Shown here one piece after another: positions 1-8,163 of a stretch of DNA of 64,000 bases (the first letter of the stretch is position 1; each line of letters starts with the position of its first letter). Source of the stretch: Clostridium cylindrosporum DSM 605 (GTDB lineage Bacteria; Bacillota; Clostridia; Clostridiales; Caloramatoraceae); contig NZ_LFVU01000027.1 in assembly GCF_001047375.1 (NCBI RefSeq), forward strand, positions 1-64,000, in the 5' to 3' direction. A program made the translations under genes and the position numbers. The notes below the pieces were generated by a model that was given only the letters and a program-made list of their open reading frames with translations, made no database searches and was not told the DNA's origin.

Positions 1-40
1 TGTGTAGCTGACTGATACTAATAGATCGAGGGCTTAATCT
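1..40 (+). rRNA. 23S ribosomal RNA, 3' end (partial)
   Basis: The first ~40 bases carry the conserved 3' terminus of bacterial 23S rRNA (GACTGATACTAATAGATCGA followed by GGGCTTAA). The rest of the gene lies upstream of the window. It is followed by the 5S gene and a tRNA, the usual end of an rrn operon. The exact mature end is approximate. Confidence 0.93.
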
Positions 41-101
41 TGATTAAGTTCAAAAAATGCTGTGCAGTTTTCAAAGAACTAAATGTTTTTTTAAAAAAGT
101 G

Positions 102-130
102 TTGACAAAATGATATATATAGTGTATATT
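102..130 (+). promoter_or_regulatory. Promoter between 23S and 5S rRNA
   Basis: A consensus -35 TTGACA (102-107) and a near-consensus -10 TATATT (125-130) are separated by exactly 17 bases, placing a start near 137, about 10 bases before mature 5S. This is what a housekeeping sigma factor would recognise, so 5S and tRNA-Asn could be transcribed independently of 23S. Activity is inferred. Confidence 0.6.
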
Positions 131-146
131 ATATATTATCGAAAGC

Positions 147-264
147 ATCAAGTGATGATGGCAGAGAGGATACACCCGTTCCCATTCCGAACACGAAGGT
201 TAAGCTCTCTAACGCCGATAGTACTAGTCTGGAGACGGACTGGGAGGGTAGGAAGTCGCTTGGT
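147..264 (+). rRNA. rrf: 5S ribosomal RNA
   Basis: The 5S core (ACACCCGTTCCCATTCCGAAC) is present, and the terminal helix I forms between TCAAGTGA (148-155) and TCGCTTGG (256-263), fixing the ends of a ~117-nt RNA. It sits between the 23S 3' end and tRNA-Asn. An open reading frame on the opposite strand here is a shadow. Confidence 0.95.
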
Positions 265-274
265 TTAAAAATGT

Positions 275-349
275 TCCGCGGTAGCTCAATGGTGGAGCAC
301 TCGGCTGTTAACCGATAGGTTGGAGGTTCGAGTCCTCTCCGCGGAGCCA
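275..349 (+). tRNA. tRNA-Asn (GTT)
   Basis: A 75-nt cloverleaf. The acceptor arms TCCGCGG (275-281) and CCGCGGA (339-345) pair perfectly and are followed by discriminator G and an encoded CCA. The anticodon GTT is at 307-309 in a CGGCT/ACCG-type stem, and the T-arm has GGTTCGAGTCC. It is the last gene of the rRNA cluster. Confidence 0.96.
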
Positions 350-384
350 TTTTTATTTTTTGACTTTTTTAATAGTGGAAATAA

Positions 385-430
385 AGCGAACTTGTAGGTC
401 GAGGACTGAGTCAAGTCGCTATTTTTTATT
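385..430 (+). terminator. Terminator of the rRNA/tRNA cluster
   Basis: AGCGAACTTG (385-394) pairs with CAAGTCGCT (412-420) with one bulged A, and a T-rich tract follows. It closes the 5S-tRNA transcript before the next gene. Confidence 0.6.
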
Positions 431-476
431 TTTTGACCTTTGTATAATAATGTTTTTTTATAGATCTTAAATTACT

Positions 477-505
477 TTGTATAACTAAGGCTTTTGTAAT
501 ATAAT
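477..505 (+). promoter_or_regulatory. Promoter of the parvulin gene
   Basis: TTGTAT (477-482) and TATAAT (500-505) are separated by 17 bases, giving a start near 512 and a short leader containing AAGGAGAT before the ATG at 544. Confidence 0.55.
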
Positions 506-543
506 AAACTATATAATAACAAACTGTGTAAGGAGATTTAAAT

Positions 544-1287
544 ATGGAAAATAAGGTTTTAGCTGTTGTAAATGGGAAAGAGATAACTGAGGCAACTCTT
601 AATTCTGCTCTTGCAAAATTTCCACCTGAAAGAAGATCACAACTTACTTCTGGGGAAGGAAAGAAGTACCTTTTAGATCAAGTTATTGCATGGGAACTTC
701 TATATACATATGCTTTAGATGAAGGATTAGAAAATAGAGAAGAATTCAAAACTCAAATTGAAGAAGCTAAAAGAGAAATTTTATCTCAAATAGCTGTTAA
801 TGATATTATTTCAAATATTAAGGTATCAAATGAAGAAGTTGAAGAATATTACAACGCTAATAAAGAAAAGTTTACAGAAGATGCAAAGGTTAAAGCTAGC
901 CACATACTAGTAGATTCAGAGGAAAAGGCTAATGAAATAGTTGAAGAAATTAAGTCAGGACTTAGCTTTAAGGATGCTGCTGATAAGTATTCATCATGTC
1001 CATCAAAGGCTCAAGGAGGTTCACTTGGAAGTTTTGGACGTGGAATGATGGTTCCAGAATTTGAAGAAGCGGCATTTGCACTAGAGCTTGGAAAGGTTAG
1101 CGAGCCAGTTAAGACTCAATTTGGATATCATATTATAGTAGTAGAAGAAAAGCTACCAGCTAGAGAAAAGTCACTACAAGAAGTAGATGCACAAATAATG
1201 AGTATGCTAATACAACAAAAGCAAGGAAGTAGCTATATGAATCTAATAGAAGGACTTAAGAGTAAGTATAGTTTAGAAATAAAGTAA
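544..1287 (+). CDS. Parvulin-type peptidyl-prolyl cis-trans isomerase
   Basis: A 247-residue PpiC/parvulin isomerase that speeds proline isomerisation during protein folding. Residues ~1-110 form a charged helical SurA/PrsA-like chaperone region. The parvulin domain spans ~115-202, with the hallmark ASHILV (H120), the GGSLGSFGRG stretch (~158-167), MVPEFEEAAF, and GYHIIVVEE (H196). There is no signal peptide or lipobox, so it should be cytoplasmic, unlike the secreted lipoprotein PrsA of Bacillus. The start is set by AAGGAG 10 bases upstream. It is a single-gene unit between the rRNA cluster and the convergent hpt, sharing a bidirectional terminator. The class is secure; its clients are unknown. 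Confidence 0.9.
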   Translation: MENKVLAVVNGKEITEATLNSALAKFPPERRSQLTSGEGKKYLLDQVIAWELLYTYALDEGLENREEFKTQIEEAKREILSQIAVNDIISNIKVSNEEVEEYYNANKEKFTEDAKVKASHILVDSEEKANEIVEEIKSGLSFKDAADKYSSCPSKAQGGSLGSFGRGMMVPEFEEAAFALELGKVSEPVKTQFGYHIIVVEEKLPAREKSLQEVDAQIMSMLIQQKQGSSYMNLIEGLKSKYSLEIK

Positions 1288-1292
1288 ATAAT

Positions 1293-1330
1293 AAAAAATC
1301 CTGAAGAAAATACTTCAGGATTTTTTTATT
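1293..1330. terminator. Bidirectional terminator between the parvulin gene and hpt
   Basis: AAAAATCCTGAAG pairs with CTTCAGGATTTTT around a 5-base loop, with A- and T-tracts on either side, so it can terminate both convergent genes. Confidence 0.85.
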
Positions 1331-1853
1331 TTGATTCCCAATTAAATACATAAGGGATATTTCTATAATAATCACCATAATTTAGTCCATAACCAACTAC
1401 AAAAACATCTTCTATAGTAAAACAAGTATAGTCAGGGTCTATATCTACTTTTCTTCTACTAGGTTTGTCAAGTAACACACATGACTTGATACTAGCAGGA
1501 TTATACTTAGTTAAGTATTCTTTTATAAATTTCATTGTTGTTCCTGTATCAACTATGTCATCAACTATAAGTACATCATATCCTTCAATATTGTCTGAGA
1601 TATCTTGAACTACCTTAACATCCCCAGTTGATACTTCTCCATGCCCATAGCTTGATGTAGACATAAATCCTATATTAACAGGAACGCTAAGTTCTCTAAC
1701 TAAATCCGCAGCAAATATAAAGCTTCCACGTAGTAGTGAAAGTACATAAAGCTTTTTATCTTTATAGTCTTCTGAAATCACCTTAGATATTTCAGAAATT
1801 CTATCAGCAATTTCTTCCTTTGAAAAAAGAATATTTTCTTTTTTATTTTCCAT
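1326..1853 (-). CDS. hpt: Hypoxanthine(-guanine) phosphoribosyltransferase
   Basis: A 175-residue type I phosphoribosyltransferase for purine salvage, converting hypoxanthine or guanine plus PRPP to IMP or GMP. Its length is typical of bacterial Hpt. The PRPP-binding signature VLIVDDIVDTGTT is at residues 94-106, LLRGSF at 40-45 is the cis-peptide loop, and the flexible loop contains SSYGHG (67-72). It is transcribed alone from a strong promoter at 1907-1935 and ends in a terminator shared with the convergent isomerase gene. Adenine salvage (apt) is encoded separately in the window. Xanthine specificity cannot be excluded from sequence but is less likely. Confidence 0.93.
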   Translation of the reverse strand: MENKKENILFSKEEIADRISEISKVISEDYKDKKLYVLSLLRGSFIFAADLVRELSVPVNIGFMSTSSYGHGEVSTGDVKVVQDISDNIEGYDVLIVDDIVDTGTTMKFIKEYLTKYNPASIKSCVLLDKPSRRKVDIDPDYTCFTIEDVFVVGYGLNYGDYYRNIPYVFNWESK

Positions 1854-1906
1854 TTTAATCTTCTCCTTAGCTTTCGTTTACATTATTTCAGGTGTCAATA
1901 ACCTCT

Positions 1907-1935
1907 AATATAATGTAAACTTAAATACTTGTCAA
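1907..1935 (-). promoter_or_regulatory. Promoter of hpt
   Basis: Reading the minus strand, -35 TTGACA (1935-1930) is followed after exactly 17 bases by -10 TATATT (1912-1907). The start would be near 1900, leaving a ~46-nt leader with AGGAGA before the ATG. Confidence 0.75.
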
Positions 1936-2100
1936 GAAAATAAGACATAGTAAAAAGAAAGATATACTAAGTTGAATTATTTAAGAAAAAGAACTCATAA
2001 TTTATGTATATTTTATAAAGTAATTGTATTTGTATAAATTGTATTCATAGTAGTGTATAATATCATATATTGAAAAGTTTTTAACCCTAAGGAGGATACT

Positions 2101-3906
2101 ATGATAAGAGGAAATCTTGTAGGTATAAAGAAAACATATATAAAGTTATTAGACCAGATCTTTGATATACACACAGATAAAAATAATATAGTAGATGAAG
2201 AAATTGTAAATATTATTTCTTCAATAACAAGTGAAATAAATAGAGAAGTTTCAGTTTATATAAATAGAAGAGGTAAAGTTGTTGATGTAGCAGTTGGTGA
2301 TGAAAACTCAGTAAATTTAGAGTTTGTAACTGAAAGAAGGTCTAGTGAGTTTCTAAATGGTATTAGGTGTATACATACCCATCCAAATGGTAATGGAGAG
2401 GTTTCAAGTGTAGATCTTACTGCACTTGTTAACATGAAGTTTGATCTTATGGTTGCAATTGGTGTAAAGAATGGTACAGCTGACAACTTTTCTTTTTCAA
2501 TTATAAAGCCAGTGGAGGGCAAACTTTCTAAAGAGTCTGTTTATGAGGGACCATTTAGAATAGAACTACTGCAGTCAATTGATGTACTAAATGTAATATC
2601 TTATCTAGAGGAGAGACTATATGATAAGGTTTATACAAATTTTGATAATGAAACTGAGAAGGTTATTTTAGTTGGTACAGTAAGTGAAGATGGTTATTCT
2701 TCAGAGGAGTCTATTGAAGAGCTTGAGGAGCTTGCTAATACTGCAGGAGCAGAAGTAGTAGCTAAGGTAATACAAAACAAGGCAAAGGTTGACCCTTCAT
2801 ATTACATAGGTACTGGAAAAGTTAAAGAGATTGCACTAATGCGCCAAACCCTTATGGCTCATACTGTAATTTTTGATGATGAGTTAAGTGGAGCACAGGT
2901 TAGAAATCTTGAGGAGGCCCTAGGATGTAAGGTAATAGACAGAACTACCTTAATACTTGATATATTTGCCCAAAGAGCTATTTCTAAGGAAGGAAAACTT
3001 CAAGTAGAACTTGCTCAGCTTAAATACAGACTTCCAAGGCTTATAGGACTTGGAGGAAGCCTATCTAGAACAGGTGGGGGAATAGGAACAAGAGGTCCAG
3101 GAGAAAAGAAGCTTGAAATAGATAGAAGAAGGATAAAAAGAGAGCTAATAGATCTTGAAAGACAGCTAAAGGATGTTAAGAAAACAAGACAACTTCAAAG
3201 AGAGAGAAGAAAGTCAAAGGAGATTCCTGTTATTTCATTAGTTGGATATACTAACGTTGGTAAGTCTACAATAAGAAATAAGTTGTGTGATATGGCTGGA
3301 GTAGAAAAGGAAAAGGTTTTAGAGGCGAATATGCTTTTTGCAACCCTTGATACAACCACAAGATCAATTGAACTTCCTTCAGGTAAAGAATGTCTAATAT
3401 CAGATACTGTAGGATTTATTAGAAAGCTTCCACATGATTTAGTAGAGGCGTTTAAATCTACTCTAGAAGAAATAGTATATAGTAATCTTGTTATACATGT
3501 TGCAGATGCATCAAGTGAAAATGTAGTTGCACAAATAGATACTGTAAATGGAGTACTAAAGGATATTGGAGCAGAAGATAAAGAATTACTACTTGTACTT
3601 AATAAAGTAGATAAAGCAAGTGATGAGGCAATGTCTATTATAAGGGCTAAATATCCTGATGCTATATACATATCTGCTAAACAAGGTATTAACCTAGATC
3701 TTTTATTAAAGTCAGTTGAGGAGAGTGTTTATAAAAGTTTTATACAAGCAAAGCTTTTAGTACCATACACAGACTCTAGGGTAATTTCATATCTTCATAA
3801 TAATAAATGTGTAGAGAGTGAAGAATATACTGAGGATGGAGTAGAAGTTTTTGTTAATACTACTCAGGATATTTTAGGTAGAGTAAGGGAATTTATTGTA
3901 CAATAG
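2101..3906 (+). CDS. hflX: GTPase HflX with JAMM-like N-terminal extension
   Basis: A 601-residue HflX ribosome-associated GTPase, which in other bacteria splits stalled or stress-inactivated ribosomes. The family domain starts near residue 187. The glycine-rich GTRGPGEK is at 329-336, an arginine-rich helix at ~341-372, the P-loop GYTNVGKST at 382-390 and G3 DTVGF at 435-439; a C-terminal domain follows. HflX of E. coli is about 426 residues, so ~180 residues here are extra. The extension carries H92-T-H94-P, seven residues, then S102-x2-D105, with E49 43 residues before H92: the JAMM/MPN+ metal-site pattern. Long HflX proteins occur in Clostridia; catalysis by this region is inference. A GGAGGATACT ribosome site fixes the start. 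Confidence 0.93.
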   Translation: MIRGNLVGIKKTYIKLLDQIFDIHTDKNNIVDEEIVNIISSITSEINREVSVYINRRGKVVDVAVGDENSVNLEFVTERRSSEFLNGIRCIHTHPNGNGEVSSVDLTALVNMKFDLMVAIGVKNGTADNFSFSIIKPVEGKLSKESVYEGPFRIELLQSIDVLNVISYLEERLYDKVYTNFDNETEKVILVGTVSEDGYSSEESIEELEELANTAGAEVVAKVIQNKAKVDPSYYIGTGKVKEIALMRQTLMAHTVIFDDELSGAQVRNLEEALGCKVIDRTTLILDIFAQRAISKEGKLQVELAQLKYRLPRLIGLGGSLSRTGGGIGTRGPGEKKLEIDRRRIKRELIDLERQLKDVKKTRQLQRERRKSKEIPVISLVGYTNVGKSTIRNKLCDMAGVEKEKVLEANMLFATLDTTTRSIELPSGKECLISDTVGFIRKLPHDLVEAFKSTLEEIVYSNLVIHVADASSENVVAQIDTVNGVLKDIGAEDKELLLVLNKVDKASDEAMSIIRAKYPDAIYISAKQGINLDLLLKSVEESVYKSFIQAKLLVPYTDSRVISYLHNNKCVESEEYTEDGVEVFVNTTQDILGRVREFIVQ

Positions 3907-3940
3907 AATTTCTTTGTTAAAGTAAATAACATATAATCTT

Positions 3941-3990
3941 AATAAACTAAGTTTGAATATTATATTTGAACTTAGTTTATTTTGTTTTTT
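3941..3990 (+). terminator. Terminator after hflX
   Basis: A perfect 13-bp stem, AATAAACTAAGTT with AACTTAGTTTATT, followed by a T-rich tract. Confidence 0.8.
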
Positions 3991-4083
3991 GTATTTTCTA
4001 AGCAAAGGTTAAATAAAATGGTTAGTCTTTTTTTATTTTAATTTAAGTATAATACTAAAAAGTATTTTTTAAAGGAGGAATAT

Positions 4084-4788
4084 ATGAAAAAGTTTTTTGG
4101 AATTATCATTTTAATTATTATAATTTGTTTTAGTATAGACTTTGACAAAAATCAAATATTTGAAAGGAAAGATGCAAGCTTTAGTGCTCCAGTTACAATA
4201 AATAATCATATGAATTCTAATACTATATACGGAAAGATTAATAAAAATAATGATATAGATTTTATTAAGTTTAAGGGAAAAAAATATGAAAATTTCTACA
4301 TAGAATTAAGAATTCCAAACTTAACAGGTGAGAAGGGATTTTCCCCAGAAATAGTACTAATTAGTAAGGAGATAGTACAAAAGGATGCTATTCCATTTGA
4401 TCTCCCTAAGGGATATGGTGCACTAGTTATAAAGTCAACGGATAATAAGTCAAAGTATTTTGATTCATTTACAGGATCATACTACCATCTAGCACAATCC
4501 TTAAGAGGAGAAATACCTGAAAATGGAGAATACTATGTTGCGGTATATAATGAAAAAAGCAATGGTAAATATGTTTTAGATTTAGGAGAAAGAAAAAAAT
4601 TTAGCATTAGTGATTTTCTAAAAGTCCCATACCTATATTTCAAGGTTAAATTTTTCTTTTCTCCAATTAAGCTAATTAGTATTATAGCGCTTATTATAAT
4701 AGCTTTTGTATCCATAATGTATATTTTTAAGAAAAGAGAAAGCATTATAAGAGCTTTAAAAATAAAGATTTATAGGAGAAAAGTGTAA
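4084..4788 (+). CDS. Uncharacterised membrane-anchored extracytoplasmic protein
   Basis: I do not recognise this 234-residue protein. Residues ~3-20 (FFGIIILIIIICFSI) form a signal peptide or anchor. A soluble lysine/asparagine-rich domain (~25-190) follows, with predicted beta-strand character (FIKFKGKKYENFYIEL, YYVAVYNEKSNGKYVLDLG). A second hydrophobic helix lies at ~195-217 (LISIIALIIIAFVSIMYIF), then a basic tail. The likely topology is an extracellular domain tethered at its C-terminus with cleaved signal, or at both ends. The YYVAVYNEKSNGKYVLDLG stretch resembles bacterial pre-peptidase (PPC-like) beta sandwiches, but this is weak. The RBS AAAGGAGGAATAT precedes the ATG. It appears to be its own unit after the hflX terminator. 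Confidence 0.7.
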   Translation: MKKFFGIIILIIIICFSIDFDKNQIFERKDASFSAPVTINNHMNSNTIYGKINKNNDIDFIKFKGKKYENFYIELRIPNLTGEKGFSPEIVLISKEIVQKDAIPFDLPKGYGALVIKSTDNKSKYFDSFTGSYYHLAQSLRGEIPENGEYYVAVYNEKSNGKYVLDLGERKKFSISDFLKVPYLYFKVKFFFSPIKLISIIALIIIAFVSIMYIFKKRESIIRALKIKIYRRKV

Positions 4789-4856
4789 CTTTTCTTCTAA
4801 TTTGTAAATAACACTCTGCTTTGATATAATTCTAATTGATAAAAGGGGGAGAGATT

Positions 4857-5744
4857 TTGTCTAAAATCAGAGAGTATCAAAAGGCATATGAAAAGGCGTT
4901 GCAGAGTTTTAGAGGTTGTTCCCATACGCTAGCTGTAATTGTTTATGGGAGTATAGTTAATGGGGATATCTGGCAGGAATCCGATATAGACTTTATAGTA
5001 GTAACTAGCGAAAAAGACAAAATGGAAATCCTTTATACAAAAGCCTATGGAATATATATGCATATAAAATATATATCAAAGGAAAAGTTTATTAATAACT
5101 TTGAAAGCATTGTAAAAGGTGGAACCTTTCACAAAGCTTTCTCAAGTGGAAAGCTTGTATATTGCAATGATTGTAGTATAGAGGAGTTATTTCACTCTAC
5201 AAGATTTTATTCTGATAGGGATAGAAAAATAAGGAACATAGATATATTATCAGAAATGCTTAACTTAATGCATTATGCTAAGAAATTCTATTTTACTAAG
5301 AAATATGAAACTGCATATGAACTTACTTTACTTGTGTTTAAAAATTTTGCTAGGTTAAACATGAATTTAAGTGGATATATAACGGATAAAGATGTTATAT
5401 CAATAGCAATTAACATGAATAGCAGTATAGAAAATCTTTTTAAAACTCTAGTTTACGATGGAGATTTAGAAGATAGGATAATAACAACACTTAAGTACAT
5501 CGAAAGCTTTATTGAGAAAAATATAGCAGAGATAACAGAGCCCATTGTTGAATTTATAAAGAATAGTAAAGAGGCATGTTCTGTTATGGACATACAAGAA
5601 AGTAAGGAATTTAACTGCATTAATAAAGATTTAAGTCTTGTTATACATGAAATGGCTAAAAATAAGGTTGTATGGGAAAATACTAGAGATTATAAAACAC
5701 AAAACGGTGAATTTTTAATCCATGAAATTGTATACAGTGTTTAG
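4857..5744 (+). CDS. Nucleotidyltransferase-fold protein (MNT/aminoglycoside-type)
   Basis: A 295-residue protein with an N-terminal polymerase-beta-type nucleotidyltransferase domain: VYGSIVNGDIWQESDIDFIV holds the GSx(n)G loop (G31, S32, G36) and two metal-binding aspartates (D43, D45). Residues ~120-290 are mostly helical, as in aminoglycoside nucleotidyltransferases and related enzymes that transfer NMP to a small molecule, RNA or protein. The substrate cannot be told. I chose the TTG at 4857, because the strong site AAAGGGGGAG lies at 4841-4850; an in-frame TTG at 4836 lies upstream of that site. The gene runs towards degV, with 18 bases between them. Resistance function is possible but unproven. 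Confidence 0.75.
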   Translation: MSKIREYQKAYEKALQSFRGCSHTLAVIVYGSIVNGDIWQESDIDFIVVTSEKDKMEILYTKAYGIYMHIKYISKEKFINNFESIVKGGTFHKAFSSGKLVYCNDCSIEELFHSTRFYSDRDRKIRNIDILSEMLNLMHYAKKFYFTKKYETAYELTLLVFKNFARLNMNLSGYITDKDVISIAINMNSSIENLFKTLVYDGDLEDRIITTLKYIESFIEKNIAEITEPIVEFIKNSKEACSVMDIQESKEFNCINKDLSLVIHEMAKNKVVWENTRDYKTQNGEFLIHEIVYSV

Positions 5745-5762
5745 TGATAATGGAGGAATAGT

Positions 5763-6611
5763 ATGCAAAAAGTAAAGATAATTACAGATAGTTCATGTGA
5801 TCTTGATATAGATTATCTAAATGAAATAGGCGTTGAAATGAGTCCACTAGTAACTATCTTAGAGGATGGGGATTTTTTAGATAGAGTTGAAATAACCCCA
5901 GGGGAATTTTATAAAAAGCTTAAAAACATAAAAAAGCTACCAACAACATCTCAGTCAACTCCAGCATCTTTTTATAAGTTGTTTAAGGAAGCAATCGATA
6001 ATGACATGGAAGTTGTTTGTATAGCATTTTCATCTAAACTTAGCGGAACATATCAATCAGCAATAATTGCAAAGGAAATGCTTAATAATGATGAAAGAGT
6101 AGAGGTAATAGATTCTTTAGCTGCCTCTGTTGGACAAGGATTAATAGTAGAAAAGGCAGCATTTATGGCAAGAGAAGGCAAAAATAAAGATGAAATTATA
6201 AATGAAGTTATAAGAATGCGTGGCAAAATGGAGCACATCATTGGTGTAGGCTCTCTTGATATGCTAAAGTTAGGGGGAAGAATATCTGCATCTCAGGCGG
6301 TAATAGGGAATCTTCTAAGTGTAAAACCTATATTGCATTTTGTGGATGGAGCAATTTTCCCACTTGATAAAACTAGAGGAAAAAAAGGACTAATAAAAAA
6401 ACTTATTCAAATTTTAGAGGAAAAAGGCGAAGATATAAAAAGTAATAGAATAGGTATTAGCTATTCTGAGGATTTGGAATTCGCAAGGGAACTTGAAAAT
6501 GAAATAAAAGAAAAGCTTGGAATAGATAATATTCTTATATCTGAAATTGGGTCGGTTATAGGAAGTCATGTAGGGCCTTCAACTATTGCACTGTTCTTTA
6601 TAAGAAAATAG
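5763..6611 (+). CDS. DegV family fatty-acid-binding protein
   Basis: A 282-residue DegV protein. KIITDSSCDL at the N-terminus, the SQSTPASFYKLF and SSKLSGTYQSA stretches, and SHVGPSTIALFF at the C-terminus are diagnostic of the family. DegV-type proteins (FakB in Staphylococcus) bind a fatty acid and present it to the kinase FakA, which makes acyl-phosphate for phospholipid synthesis. A fakA gene is not in this window. The nucleotidyltransferase gene ends just upstream and a TGGAGG site precedes the ATG, so co-transcription is possible. Which of several clostridial DegV paralogues this is cannot be told. Confidence 0.92.
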   Translation: MQKVKIITDSSCDLDIDYLNEIGVEMSPLVTILEDGDFLDRVEITPGEFYKKLKNIKKLPTTSQSTPASFYKLFKEAIDNDMEVVCIAFSSKLSGTYQSAIIAKEMLNNDERVEVIDSLAASVGQGLIVEKAAFMAREGKNKDEIINEVIRMRGKMEHIIGVGSLDMLKLGGRISASQAVIGNLLSVKPILHFVDGAIFPLDKTRGKKGLIKKLIQILEEKGEDIKSNRIGISYSEDLEFARELENEIKEKLGIDNILISEIGSVIGSHVGPSTIALFFIRK

Positions 6612-6671
6612 TAGACTTTTAAATTATATGATAAGATGTATATATAATATTAAAAGGTAGAGGTGAGATAT

Positions 6672-8126
6672 TTGGCTTTTCATGAATTTATACAATTAGA
6701 TAAAAATAGCCCTGAGGCTATGTACATCCAAATATACAATGAAATAAAAAAGTTTATAGAAAATGGCAGCTTAAAGCCACATGAGAAGCTACCTGCAATA
6801 AGAAATTTAGGGTCTAAACTTTCAGTTAATAATGTTACTATAGTTAATGCTTATAAAATGCTTGAGCAAAATGGATTGGTTTACTCTAAGGTTGGAAGTG
6901 GCACCTTTGTTAAGGGTGATGATAATTTATCAAATGTAGAAGATAAAGAAAATATAAAGAAAAGTTTAACTGGACCTAAGGAAGGAACAGTTCATGAGAA
7001 TAAATCTGAAATAAATTTTGCAACTTTAACTCCGGACCCTGTTTATTTCCCAGTTCAGGAGTTTAAGGAAGCTATGAATGAGGTTCTAGATAGAGATGGT
7101 GGTTATGCCTTTGCATATCAAGAGGCTAAGGGTTATTATCCACTTAGAGAGTCACTAAGGGACTATATAATTAATAGAAAAGTAAATACGGATATAGAGG
7201 ATATACATATTATTTCAGGTGCACAGCAGGGAATAGATATCGTGTCTAAGGCATTAATAAACTTTAATGATACAATAGTTGTTGAAAGTCCAACATATAC
7301 AGGGGCTCTTGCTGCCTTTAGATCAAGGGGAGCTAATATTATCGAGGTTCCAATCATTAGTGGAGGTATGGATTTAGAGCTTTTAGAAGAAGCACTTAAA
7401 AAATATTCTCCAAAGCTAATATATGTAATGACAAGTTTTCAAAATCCTACGGGAATATCATATAGTGACGAGAAGAAACAAGGACTATTGTTCCTTGCTA
7501 AGAAATATAATACCTATATTCTAGAGGATGACTATCTTCCAGAATTAAAGTTTAGTGGAAAAGAAACATACCCAGTTAAAGCGATAGATACAGAGGATAG
7601 GGTTATATATCTAAAGAGTTTTTCAAAAATATTTATGCCTGGGATTAGACTAGGATTTCTCGCTGTACCAAAGTCTTTAACTTCTAACATAATGTCAGCA
7701 AAGCACACAAGTGATATATCTACATCAAGTCTTATGCAAAGAACATTTGACCTTTATATTAGAAAGAAAAAGTGGCAAGGTCATATAGAACGCATGAGTA
7801 AAATATATAAAAATAAGTATGATATAACAATAAAGGCTTTAAGAGAGGTTACTCCTTTTATTGAGTTTGATAACCCAGAGGGTGGAATTCATATATATTG
7901 TAAGTCAGATATGGATTCATTGATGCTTGGAAGTATAATCAAGCAAAGAGGTGCATCTGTTGTACCAGGTAGGGTTTTTTATCTTGATAATAGGGAAGAT
8001 ACCCACTTTAGACTAAGTTTTGCAGCTGTAGAGGATGATAAGATAGAAGAGGGAATAAAAATTATAAGAAATGCTTATATGGACTTGAAGAATTTAAATT
8101 CAGGAAATCTATTTCCTTATCTTTAA
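6672..8126 (+). CDS. MocR/PdxR-type GntR regulator with aminotransferase domain
   Basis: About 484 residues: a GntR winged helix-turn-helix at ~1-75 (IQIYNEIKKFIENG, HEKLPAIRNLGSKLSVNNVTI, GLVYSKVGSGTFV), a linker, and a fold-type I aminotransferase domain at ~115-475. The PLP lysine is expected in YLKSFSKIFMPGIRLGF, and the upstream Asp lies in ILEDDYLPEL. MocR proteins use PLP or an external aldimine as a signal, often controlling vitamin B6 or amino-acid genes. No vitamin B6 gene is adjacent, so the regulon is unknown. I prefer TTG 6672 because GTAGAGGTGAG lies just upstream; an in-frame GTG at 6663 overlaps that site. A hairpin terminator follows. Confidence 0.88.
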   Translation: MAFHEFIQLDKNSPEAMYIQIYNEIKKFIENGSLKPHEKLPAIRNLGSKLSVNNVTIVNAYKMLEQNGLVYSKVGSGTFVKGDDNLSNVEDKENIKKSLTGPKEGTVHENKSEINFATLTPDPVYFPVQEFKEAMNEVLDRDGGYAFAYQEAKGYYPLRESLRDYIINRKVNTDIEDIHIISGAQQGIDIVSKALINFNDTIVVESPTYTGALAAFRSRGANIIEVPIISGGMDLELLEEALKKYSPKLIYVMTSFQNPTGISYSDEKKQGLLFLAKKYNTYILEDDYLPELKFSGKETYPVKAIDTEDRVIYLKSFSKIFMPGIRLGFLAVPKSLTSNIMSAKHTSDISTSSLMQRTFDLYIRKKKWQGHIERMSKIYKNKYDITIKALREVTPFIEFDNPEGGIHIYCKSDMDSLMLGSIIKQRGASVVPGRVFYLDNREDTHFRLSFAAVEDDKIEEGIKIIRNAYMDLKNLNSGNLFPYL

Positions 8127-8129
8127 AAA

Positions 8130-8163
8130 TAAACAAAAAAGGGTGCTATATGCACCCTTTAAA
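8130..8163. terminator. Bidirectional terminator between convergent genes
   Basis: AAAGGGTGC TATAT GCACCCTTT forms a 9-bp stem with A-rich flank before and T-rich flank after. It serves the MocR gene and the convergent DUF1858 gene. Confidence 0.8.

Noticed and set aside
129-350. Minus-strand open frame over 5S rRNA and tRNA-Asn
   Set aside because: It is the complement of structured RNA genes, a known source of spurious proteins; the rRNA and tRNA signals explain the sequence.
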